A stretch of DNA of 64,000 nt from Nemertoderma westbladi (Eukaryota > Xenacoelomorpha > Nemertodermatida > Nemertodermatidae), in contig JAUCBJ010004707.1 in NCBI GenBank assembly GCA_032718475.1, positions 44,961 to 108,960 on the forward strand. Reading direction: 5' to 3'. The notes below the pieces were generated by a model. It was not told the origin of the DNA. It saw only the letters and a program-made list of their open reading frames with translations, and did no database searches. A program made the translations under genes and the position numbers. Below, one piece after another: positions 54,501-59,391 of the stretch; the stretch's first letter is position 1, and every line of letters starts with the position of its first letter.

Positions 54501-57500
54501 ACAGTGGTTCCCCCGCCTGTACATTATTTTACTGTTATATACAGTGGTTCCCCAGCCTGTACATTATTTTACTGTTATATACAGTGGTTCCCCCGCCTGT
54601 ACATTATTTTACTGTTATATACAGTGGTTCCCCCGCCTGTACATTATTTTACTGTTATATACAGTGGTTCCCCCGCCTGTACATTATTTTACTGTTATAT
54701 ACAGTGGTTCCCCCGCCTGTACATTATTTTACTGTTATATACAGTGGTTCCCTCGCCTTTACATTATTTTATTGTTATATACAGTGGTTCCCCCGCCTGT
54801 ACATTATTTTACTGTTATATACAGTGGTTCCCCCGCCTGTACATTATTTTACTGGTATATACAGTGGTTCCCCCGCCTGTACATTGTTTTACTGTTATAT
54901 ACAGTGGTTCCCCAGCCTGTACATTATTTTACTGTTATATACAGTGGTTCCCCCGCATGTACATTATTTTACTGTTATATACAGTGGTTCCCCCGCCTGT
55001 ACATTATTTTACTGTTATATACAGTGGTACCCCGCCTGTACATTATTTTACTGTTATATACAGTGGTTTCCCCGCCTATACATTATTTTACTGTTATATA
55101 CATTGGTTCCCCCGCCTGTACATTATTTTACTGTTATATACAGTGGTACCCCGCCTGTACATTATTTTACTGTTATATACAGTTGTTCCCCCGCCTGTAC
55201 ATTATTTTACTGTTATATACAGTGGTTTCCCCGCCTGTACATTATTTTACTGTTATATACAGTGGTTTCCCCGCCTATACATTATTTTACTGTTATATAC
55301 ATTGGTTCCCCCGCCTGCACATTATTTTACTGTTATATACAGTGGTACCCCGCCTGTACATTATTTTACTGTTATATACAGTGGTTCCCCCGCCTGTACA
55401 TTATTTTACTGTTATATACAGTGGTTTCCCCGCCTGTACATTATTTTACTGTTATATACAGTGGTTCCCCTGCCTGTACATTGTTTTACTGTTATATACA
55501 GTGGTTCCCCTGCCTGTACATTATTTTACTGTTATATACAGTGGTTCCCCCGCCTGTACATTATTTTACTGTTATATACAGTGGTTCCCCCGCCTGTACA
55601 TTATTTTACTGTTATATACAGTGGTTCCCCCGCCTGTACATTATTTTACTGTTATATACAGTGGTTCCCCTGCCTGTACATTATTTTACTGTTATATACA
55701 GTGGTTCCCCCGCCTGTACATTATTTTACTGTTATATACAGTGGTTCCCCCGCATGTACATTATTTTACTGTTATATACAGTGGTTCCCCCGCATGTACA
55801 TTATTTTACTGTTATATACAGTGGTTCCCCCGCATGTACATTATTTTACTGTTATATACAGTGGTTCCCCCGCCTGTACATTATTTTACTGTTATATACA
55901 GTGGTACCCCGCCTGTACATTATTTTACTGTTATATACAGTGGTTTCCCCGCCTATACATTATTTTACTGTTATATACATTGGTTCCCCCGCCTGTACAT
56001 TATTTTACTGTTATATACAGTGGTTCCTCCGCCTGTACATTATTTTACTGTTATATACAGTGGTTCCCCCGCATGTACATTATTTTACTGTTATATACAG
56101 TGGTTCCCCCGCCTGTACATTATTTTACTGTTATATACAGTGGTACCCCGCCTGTACATTATTTTACTGTTATATACAGTGGTTTCCCCGCCTATACATT
56201 ATTTTACTGTTATATACATTGGTTCCCCCGCCTGTACATTATTTTACTGTTATATACAGTGGTACCCCGCCTGTACATTATTTTACTGTTATATACAGTG
56301 GTTTCCCCGTCTATACATTATTTTACTGTTATATACATTGGTTCCCCCGCCTGTACATTATTTTACTGTTATATACAGTGGTACCCCGCCTGTACATTAT
56401 TTTACTGTTATATACAGTGGTTCCCCCGCCTGTACATTATTTTACTGTTATATACAGTGGTTTCCCCGCCTGTACATTATTTTACTGTTATATACAGTGG
56501 TTTCCCCGCCTATACATTATTTTACTGTTATATACATTGGTTCCCCCGCCTGTACATTATTTTACTGTTATATACAGTGGTACCCCGCCTGTACATTATT
56601 TTACTGTTATATACAGTGGTTCCCCCGCCTGTACATTATTTTACTGTTATATACAGTGGTTTCCCCGCCTGTACATTATTTTACTGTTATATACAGTGGT
56701 TCCCCTGCCTGTACATTGTTTTACTGTTATATACAGTGGTTCCCCTGCCTGTACATTATTTTACTGTTATATACAGTGGTTCCCCCTCCTGTACATTATT
56801 TTACTGTTATATACAGTGGTACCCCGCCTGTACATTATTTTACTGTTATATACAGTGGTTTCCCCGCCTATACATTATTTTACTGTTATATACATTGGTT
56901 CCCCCGCCTGTACATTATTTTACTGTTATATACAGTGGTACCCCGCCTGTACATTATTTTACTGTTATATACAGTGGTTTCCCCGTCTATACATTATTTT
57001 ACTGTTATATACATTGGTTCCCCCGCCTGTACATTATTTTACTGTTATATACAGTGGTACCCCGCCTGTACATTATTTTACTGTTATATACAGTGGTTCC
57101 CCCGCCTGTACATTATTTTACTGTTATATACAGTGGTTTCCCCGCCTGTACATTATTTTACTGTTATATACAGTGGTTTCCCCGCCTATACATTATTTTA
57201 CTGTTATATACATTGGTTCCCCCGCCTGTACATTATTTTACTGTTATATACAGTGGTTCCCCCGCCTGTACATTATTTTACTGTTATATACAGTGGTTCC
57301 CCCGCCTGTACATTATTTTACTGTTATATACATTGGTTCCCCCGCCTGTACATTATTTTACTGGTATATACAGTGGTTCCCCCGCCTGTACATTATTTTA
57401 CTGTTATATACAGTGGTTCCCCCGCCTGTACATTATTTTACTGTTATATACAGTGGTTTCCCCGCCTGTACATTATTTTACTGTTATATACAGTGGTTCC

Positions 57501-57917
57501 CCTGCCTGTACATTGTTTTACTGTTATATACAGTGGTTCCCCTGCCTGTACATTATTTTACTGTTATATACAGTGGTTCCCCCTCCTGTACATTATTTTA
57601 CTGTTATATACAGTGGTTCCCCCGCCTGTACATTATTTTACTGTTATATACAGTGGTTCCCCCGCCTGTACATTATTTTACTGTTATATAACCTTTTTTT
57701 ATATTTATTCAGGGAACATTTGATTATAATGCACGTCGACGCGACAGAAGAAGTCTTTACTCTCCAATCAAACTTCGATCTGTTCATAAGTAAATGTACG
57801 GAAGTTTTGAGAACGAGATTTCCTACTGGCCGTTGTCAAATGTCTCACTACATCAGGAAGGATGCCCGGGTAGTGAGACATCTACTTCAAGAGTTAGTCA
57901 TATTTACTGTAAAGTAA
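21411..57917 (+). CDS. Cadherin-superfamily gene, 14 visible exons, 5' partial
   Basis: This is a calcium-dependent adhesion protein of the cadherin superfamily, expected to be a type I membrane protein acting at the cell surface. Exons: 21411-21534, 21947-22131, 22298-22431, 23154-23323, 23418-23558, 23913-24096, 27365-27540, 27913-28084, 28512-28750, 45913-46059, 48067-48206, 48355-48468, 50679-50840, 57713-57917. Every intron is GT-AG. Phases in order are 0,2,1,0,0,1,0,1,0,0,2,2,2, and the joined frame stays open for about 763 residues. Linker motifs DINDNEP, DLNDNYP, DVNDNPP, DCNDNPP, DTNDHNP and DINDNTP mark successive EC repeats, so six EC repeats follow the end of an earlier one. Most EC repeats are split over two or three exons. 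No signal peptide, transmembrane helix or tail is visible, so both ends are missing. The post-EC segment recalls long non-classical cadherins such as the cadherin-23 or Cad87A type, but the subfamily is not resolved. Confidence 0.93.
21535..21946 (+). other. Cadherin intron 1, AT-rich
   Basis: 412 bp between exons 1 and 2. It is very AT-rich, with a T-tract at about 21690-21710. An open frame here is low-complexity and not credible as a gene. Nothing else recognised. Confidence 0.85.
21947..22131 (+). CDS. Cadherin exon 2: EC core
   Basis: Reads VADLKTLVNDRDAGDNAQL, then a DVFDVEASTGKVTLKRDLDYE stretch. This is the standard EC core: a DxD-G-N calcium site (DRDAGDN), the F.v....G.v pattern, and LDYE in place of the usual LDRE. 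The acceptor is AAAAAG (21941-21946). The donor is AG|GTGAGT, phase 2, splitting an Arg codon completed in exon 3. Length is 61 codons plus 2 nt. It joins exon 1 in phase 0. Confidence 0.93.
22298..22431 (+). CDS. Cadherin exon 3: EC linker DLNDNYP and next EC start
   Basis: Encodes RADILFSVVDLNDNYPYI followed by IYLEVTEVGDG. This closes one EC repeat with a DxNDN linker and opens the next with its A-strand and xEx (TEV) motif. The acceptor is ATTCCAG at 22291-22297. The donor is G|GTAAGT at 22432, phase 1. The 166-bp intron before it holds nothing recognisable. Confidence 0.93.
22547..22582. repeat. 36-bp perfect palindrome
   Basis: The half-site is ACAAGGCGTTCTAGAACT, followed directly by its exact reverse complement with no spacer. 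Beyond it the symmetry continues only imperfectly (TTCGAG against TCCGAG). It lies in cadherin intron 3 and could form a short cruciform, or could be the remains of a tiny MITE. Confidence 0.95.
22795..22964 (+). repeat. 15-bp minisatellite (about 11 units)
   Basis: The unit is GTGGCAGGTTTCCAT with changes at two positions (T/G/A). It lies in cadherin intron 3. Since 15 is divisible by 3 and the unit has few stops, frames on both strands stay open (for example METCH or WKPAT repeats). I regard these as artefacts. Confidence 0.95.
23154..23323 (+). CDS. Cadherin exon 4: EC core, divergent
   Basis: Reads QPFPGTFTLTTFSVEDDDGT, then RIKCLTFDPPAVNTVLELTA and SFQKNGLLQ. It has the acidic DDDG calcium site and a long, divergent BC/CD region; the NGLLQ end runs into exon 5 (VISSIDRE). 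The acceptor is GTGTGCAG (to 23153). The donor is GTTAGT, phase 0. Ectodomain cadherin exons this divergent are easily missed by similarity searches. The frame and the joins to exons 3 and 5 support it. Confidence 0.88.
23418..23558 (+). CDS. Cadherin exon 5: IDRE to DVNDN
   Basis: Begins VISSIDREAPGMSLITLEIL and ends VHITVKDVNDN, so it carries the IDRE motif, the F-G strands and the linker of one EC repeat. The repeat boundary coincides with the exon end: DVNDN is joined to PPVF in exon 6. The acceptor is TTTTTACTTTTAG. The donor is GTTAGT, phase 0, 47 codons. Confidence 0.94.
23559..23912 (+). other. Cadherin intron 5
   Basis: 354 bp. It contains a short TGTC-type microsatellite at about 23650-23672, followed by sequence resembling a dispersed repeat in composition, though I could not assign it to a family. 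No gene is evident. Confidence 0.6.
23913..24096 (+). CDS. Cadherin exon 6: first half of an EC repeat
   Basis: Starts PPVFAAATDTVNVKECIEYG and continues VPIYKAVATDKDAGINAVMT to HSSTG. The A-strand, an xEx-like KEC, and the canonical A.D.D.G.NA.. calcium site are all present, and it ends at the TG before the E-strand. The acceptor is CTTTTTTTACAG. The donor is G|GTAGGT at 24097, phase 1. The following 3.3-kb intron holds the 63-bp array and a SINE. Confidence 0.95.
24166..27140 (-). repeat. 63-bp tandem array (about 47 units)
   Basis: The unit on the plus strand contains GATCTTCCACAGTAAACCCT, TCCACTCTGTTTCCTAAAG and TGCCTGTTCACCACCATGG. At 63 bp it keeps one minus-strand frame open (21 residues per unit, core NRHSFRKQSGRVYCGR), giving open frames of up to about 400 codons. 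The array lies in cadherin intron 6 and abuts a SINE. A block near 24480 recurs near 25364 (883 bp apart, 14 units plus 1 bp), which shows segmental duplication inside the array. I do not call a protein. Confidence 0.96.
27163..27316 (-). mobile_element. tRNA-derived SINE
   Basis: On the minus strand the head at about 27314-27250 has a pol III A box (TGGTCTAATGGT) and B box (GGTTCGATCCC) spaced as in a tRNA. A non-tRNA body follows leftward to about 27163, where it runs into the 63-bp array. The tRNA cloverleaf is degenerate (the anticodon arm region is CTTCCTGGGCTTCCAAATAG), so this is a SINE and not a working tRNA. It lies in cadherin intron 6, antisense to the gene. The exact tail and target-site duplications were not resolved. 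Confidence 0.78.
27365..27540 (+). CDS. Cadherin exon 7: LDRE to DCNDNPP
   Basis: Reads ELSVARALDREDLTRQTYKF, NIQAADIGGFTDS and LTITITDCNDNPPTYALQV. It completes the EC repeat begun in exon 6 with a perfect LDRE, a QAAD (A.D) motif and the DCNDNPP linker. It then opens the next repeat. The acceptor is CTTTGCAG. The donor is GTAAGT, phase 0. Confidence 0.96.
27541..27912 (+). other. Cadherin intron 7
   Basis: 372 bp with no coding signal. The stretch at about 27730-27810 (TTTATTTTATTGAACATCGA and following) looks like a dispersed-repeat fragment, but I cannot name the family. Confidence 0.5.
27913..28084 (+). CDS. Cadherin exon 8: EC middle, divergent calcium site
   Basis: Begins VQEDLPKDTIVTGYGDN, where the xEx motif is QED just after the splice site. 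It continues QGSDLDENGPNTDFSFQF and ends RFTINKADG. SDLDENGPN is the DxDxGxN calcium site, and FTINKADG is the E-strand turn. The acceptor is TTCATTTTAG. The donor is G|GTAATT, phase 1, a weaker donor than its neighbours. Joined exons 7 to 9 make one complete EC repeat. Confidence 0.92.
28085..28511 (+). other. Cadherin intron 8
   Basis: 427 bp, AT-rich toward the acceptor. A 14-bp direct repeat (GTGAAATAAAGTAA) occurs at about 28121 and 28176. Nothing else recognised. Confidence 0.6.
28512..28750 (+). CDS. Cadherin exon 9: LDRE, DTNDHNP, next EC start; source of the 68-bp array
   Basis: Carries TIKTAEKLDREDVASYEF, VVEVHDSGTDPGP, TVSITVTDTNDHNPVFTDS and then KIVRESTPIGTTLLTVTATD up to K. The acceptor is TTTTTTTTCCAG. 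The donor is AAG|GTGGGT at 28751, phase 0. Its join to exon 10 gives TATDKDEGVTLGYTI, a textbook cadherin calcium site, so this donor is the functional one. The last 60 bp of the exon (28691-28750) plus 8 bp of intron form the unit repeated about 244 times downstream. Reading past the donor meets TGA at 28763-28765. Confidence 0.96.
28691..45276 (+). repeat. 68-bp tandem array (about 244 units) derived from exon 9 plus its donor
   Basis: The unit starts ATTGTGAGAGAGTCCACACC, runs through GGGACCACATTGCTG and ACAGTTACAGCAACCGACAA, and ends G|GTGGGTTT. The first unit is the real 3' end of exon 9 with its 5' splice site; all others are intronic. The period is 68, so the frame rotates by two at each unit and TTGTGA gives a stop. 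Variants mark subdomains: CTTATT (about 28980-32000), an ATTA insertion giving ATTAATTGGG (about 32180-40420), GTCGTCC insertions (about 42370-44720), and ATCTATT/ATCTGTT forms. Larger duplications are visible, for example 32.7-33.6 kb repeated at 34.1-35.1 kb (1452 bp apart). Numerous 62-codon open frames are artefacts. Confidence 0.98.
45277..45912 (+). other. Unique 3' part of cadherin intron 9
   Basis: 636 bp from the end of the 68-bp array to the exon 10 acceptor. It includes an uninterrupted run of 23 C at 45343-45365. Otherwise it is AT-rich non-coding sequence. Confidence 0.85.
45913..46059 (+). CDS. Cadherin exon 10: EC core
   Basis: Reads DEGVTLGYTIDPTRADGLDP, then KFNLISATGIIESAGEFNYD and TGPTE. 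It completes the calcium site begun at the end of exon 9, after an intron of 17.2 kb. The F.li...G.I pattern and FNYD (in the LDRE position) follow. The acceptor is TATTTCAG (to 45912). The donor is GTTTGT, phase 0, 49 codons. The next intron contains the nested minus-strand dioxygenase gene. Confidence 0.94.
46269..47369 (-). CDS. Phytanoyl-CoA dioxygenase (PhyH) family protein, two exons, nested
   Basis: This is an Fe(II)/2-oxoglutarate-dependent oxygenase of the PhyH family (PF05721). Exon 1 is 47369-46798 and exon 2 is 46518-46269, on the minus strand, separated by a 279-bp intron with donor AA|GTAAGT and acceptor TTTTGAAG. Splicing splits a Lys codon and gives 273 residues, normal for the family. 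The iron facial triad is visible: H144 and D146 in WHQDMSYW, and H227 in LTLHYS. R238/R239 in QRRAY is the likely 2-oxoglutarate carboxylate anchor. VPGSHKGRLREH is also typical of the family. The start is the first ATG after AT-rich, TATA-like sequence. No peroxisomal targeting signal is evident: the C-terminus is SLLQK. Substrate unknown. The gene lies wholly inside cadherin intron 10 on the opposite strand and looks intact. Confidence 0.92.
47370..48066 (+). other. Cadherin intron 10, part upstream of the dioxygenase gene
   Basis: AT-rich sequence 5' (minus strand) of the nested gene, presumably including its promoter. A TATA-like run lies at about 47375-47415. A 65-codon plus-strand frame at 47695-47892 is preceded by CATCCAG but does not read as a cadherin exon. 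Near 47940-48050 short near-repeats around TTGGTGTAAT are visible. Confidence 0.5.
48067..48206 (+). CDS. Cadherin exon 11: DINDNTP linker
   Basis: Reads YNFWLIASDGTFTGDAQLKI, ITDINDNTPGWFS and CHFTQPTFYN. It has the F-strand ASDG motif, the G-strand, and a canonical DINDNTP linker into the last EC repeat. The acceptor is CTATTTTTCAG. The donor is AA|GTGAGT, phase 2. Cysteines here and at the start of exon 12 (CEYN) may pair; that is an inference. Confidence 0.95.
48355..48468 (+). CDS. Cadherin exon 12: start of last EC repeat
   Basis: Reads CEYNTNSPEGTRVGGVTARD, then IDSGSFGVVLYSAVPPS. The ARDIDSG motif is the DxDxG calcium site of the last EC repeat, with F in the usual N position. The acceptor is ATTTTCAG. 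I placed the donor at CC|GTTAGT (48469) because phase 2 then joins exon 13 as P-PQFDVE, restoring the E-strand. Exons 4 and 5 use the same GTTAGT donor. Reading through instead meets TAA after GYVN. Confidence 0.9.
48469..48799 (+). other. Cadherin intron 12, 5' part
   Basis: AT-rich with several T-tracts. A local hairpin is formed by AATTAGTTAAAAAAAGT and ACTTTTTTTAACTAATT around 48659-48713. No gene seen. Confidence 0.6.
48808..50204. mobile_element. Foldback-type DNA transposon, non-autonomous
   Basis: Two arms in inverse orientation are each made of tandem short units. The left arm (about 48816-49395) repeats AATATCGAGAGTAAA and AATATCGAGTGTTGAAA; the right arm (about 49738-50200) repeats their reverse complements. 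The outermost 24 bp at each end are inverted copies matching at 21 positions, sharing GAAAAATATCGAGAC. The 8-bp direct repeat TAATGATT sits exactly outside both ends (48800-48807 and 50205-50212), as expected for a target-site duplication. The roughly 340-bp centre has no credible coding frame. Long inverted repeats built of tandem units are the hallmark of foldback elements; an 8-bp duplication would suit hAT or P-type transposases. Superfamily not proven. Confidence 0.82.
50354..50583. mobile_element. Hairpin MITE
   Basis: About 230 bp that is imperfectly palindromic over nearly its whole length. AATATTCGAT at the left end matches ATCGAATATT at the right, CGGAAAACAC matches GTGTTTTCCG, CACTCATTTTC matches GAAAATGAGTG, TAGCGAAATTCA matches TGAATTTCGCTA, and TTGAGTTTT matches AAAACTCAA near the centre. 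A TA duplication is possible but ambiguous within the palindromic ends. There is no coding capacity. It lies in cadherin intron 12, about 150 bp after the foldback element. Confidence 0.85.
50679..50840 (+). CDS. Cadherin exon 13: end of last EC repeat
   Basis: Reads PQFDVESVIGEIRVKLGQTV, DPYKKFIMIVAAQDNSAS and RTECQVRIDTFYG. It keeps the F.v....G.i, VDPYKKF (weak LDRE equivalent) and V.A.D patterns, but the terminal DxNDNxP linker is lost (RIDTFYGPEH). That is expected at the membrane-proximal end of a cadherin array, where no further calcium linker is needed. The acceptor is ATTTTTAG. The donor is GTAAGT at 50841, phase 2. Confidence 0.93.
50841..51127 (+). other. Cadherin intron 13, unique 5' part
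   Basis: 287 bp of AT-rich sequence between the exon 13 donor and the first degenerate 40-bp units. Nothing recognised. Confidence 0.8.
51128..57690 (+). repeat. 40-bp tandem array (about 164 units) with a 2.8-kb internal duplication
   Basis: The unit is CAGTGGTTCCCCCGCCTGTA then CATTATTTTACTGTTATATA. The first three or four units (51128-51270) are divergent (GGTACCATCACCGGTAC type). None of the three plus-strand frames contains a stop in the unit and 40 is not a multiple of 3, so one reading cycles through all frames and stays open for more than 2000 codons; this is a composition effect, not a gene. About 51317-54095 recurs at 54148-56926, offset 2831 bp, with the same variant order. The array fills cadherin intron 13. 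ATATACAG|T in each unit resembles a 3' splice site. Confidence 0.97.
57713..57917 (+). CDS. Cadherin exon 14: post-EC juxtamembrane-type segment, 3' end uncertain
   Basis: Reads EHLIIMHVDATEEVFTLQSN, then FDLFISKCTEVLRTRFPTG. The V-DAT---F pattern followed by an amphipathic helix resembles the segment after the last EC in long non-classical cadherins; this is from memory of the family and not tested. The acceptor is TATTTATTCAG, straight after the 40-bp array. The frame runs to TAA at 57915-57917. Because no membrane helix follows, the exon may really end at a donor such as CGG|GTAGTGAG (57870) or ACT|GTAAAG. A secreted truncated isoform is the other reading. Confidence 0.72.
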
Positions 57918-58190
57918 AGTAAAGGGACATAGTGATACACGAAAGGGCCGACCTGAGACTCTAATTAGAGCCTGACAACGCAATTAGCAACTTGTCTAAA
58001 TGCAGTGTTTGTTGGTATGGTATTAATTTATGATTAGGTCCAGTTATACTGTCACATCTAGAGCATAAACATAAACGCCCTACCCCATAACCACTCTAAA
58101 GGAATTTAAAAGCCCACATCGAATAAATTTAGTAGATACTGTATAGTTGTTACGGTATGGCCTGGCGATATATGATTATTATTTAAGAAT
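57918..58190 (+). other. Unassigned sequence after cadherin exon 14
   Basis: About 270 bp with no recognisable exon or repeat. It may be cadherin 3' UTR or intron depending on where exon 14 ends. Confidence 0.5.
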
Positions 58191-58391
58191 TTAAATAGTG
58201 ATAATAAACGATATTGTACAGCACTTTGTGAGAAATAAAACGCAGAGTCCCGGTTCAGTTTCCATTAGATCCACATCATACGGCCCAACCGACAACTGCA
58301 CCTTCTTGTGTTTGTCCGCCCATACAGGGATGACGCAATATTTTGGCACAGCGTAGGGATTTCCGCAGGTACAGTAGACCAAACGCTACGC
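58191..58391 (-). other. Possible minus-strand exon or ORF of unknown function
   Basis: The minus strand is open from about 58391 to a stop at 58191. It reads VYCTCGNPYAVPKYCVIPVW, then VQLSVGPYDVDLMETEPGL. Composition is more protein-like than the surroundings (mixed polar residues, several Cys and Gly-Pro). A GTAG just upstream could be an acceptor. I recognise no family, and it may be chance or a fragment of a mobile element. Confidence 0.25.
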
Positions 58392-58516
58392 AGGGTTACT
58401 TATTTCATTTACGCCGTACGACTCGTGTCCAATATAAGTTTGCGGTGCGAACAGTAAAAAAGGATCAATTGTTAGAGGCCTGTGTTTCTGGTTACAGTTC
58501 CTGTAACATGAATTAA

Positions 58517-59336
58517 ATGATAAATCTATTTTTTCTGTCAAATGTTATTGATGATGAAACTACAGAGGATGGTATAATGACCACACCTGAATTAGTTACT
58601 ACGGCCATCCACAAATTAAAACCGGCAAAGTCTGATGTTCAAGCTGAGTTGAATTCGGATTGCCTTTATTATCGCTGCTGGGAGCCAATTGTCAATACAT
58701 TTGGCTAATTTGTTTAATTATTTTTTGTTACATGGTTAAGTCCCAGAGTACTTATTAAAAGCAGCGTTCATACCATTAATAATTAAGGATAAACTATAGG
58801 CAATATTGCACTTTCAACAAACTACAGAGCTATTGCTATTTAATCTCTTATTGTTAACATTTTTGAGTGGGTTTTGATACTAACACAGTAAGGGGTTGTA
58901 AATTTTGATGAATTACAATTTGGTTTTCAGTGCAACCTAGTACCATTCTGTAATTAATGCATTAATTTAATGTATTGATGCGAAGTTGGGCTGCTAAATA
59001 AACTCTTTTCGGCTGCTTGTTAAATGTGTCAAAAGATTTTGATCTTGTTAAATGTAAAAGCCTATTTCTAGAATTGCTCAAAAAAGGGTTCTCACCACTA
59101 TTTTTACGTACGCTCATCTGGACATATAAGCATCAATCTAATTTTGTTAACTAGGGCTATTCTGCCTCCGAATCTTTCAATTTATTTAATGGTGTTAGAC
59201 GAGGCAATATTACCTCCCCAGCGCTTTTTAGTATTATTGTAAATAATTTAATTGAACGTATATGTATGTCGGGAGTTGGGTGTTATATTGGTTCACATTG
59301 TTTTATTGTTAAATCTTATATAATGTACGATAATAA
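58517..59336 (+). pseudogene. Decayed LINE (non-LTR retrotransposon) reverse transcriptase
   Basis: Frames broken by stops and shifts carry the ordered blocks of a non-LTR reverse transcriptase (PF00078 type). They are: TTAIHKLKPAKSD (58.6 kb); NYRAIAI followed by IFEWVLI; DELQFGFQ; SKDFDLV; NGVRRGNITSPALFSIIVNN, the usual NGVRQGG.LSP.LF block; GVGCYIG; and finally IMYDNN where a catalytic Y.DD would be. The sequence stops at an AAT microsatellite. The endonuclease domain and 3' end are absent. It is a dead fragment in sense orientation relative to the cadherin. The clade (CR1/Jockey-like) is only a guess. Confidence 0.85.
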
Positions 59337-59357
59337 TAACAATAATAATAATAATAT
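59325..59357 (+). repeat. AAT microsatellite
   Basis: Short imperfect run of AAT triplets with one AAC, at the broken 3' edge of the LINE fragment and just before the 27-bp array. Confidence 0.85.
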
Positions 59358-59391
59358 TAGTAATGTCTAAGGAAGTAGGACCAGAACAAGT

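Noticed and set aside
51092..57917. Open frames of 1000-2170 codons across the 40-bp array
   Set aside because: They arise because the unit has no stop in any plus-strand frame. The three overlapping frames give the same peptides in rotated order, and the real exon 14 has its own acceptor after the array.
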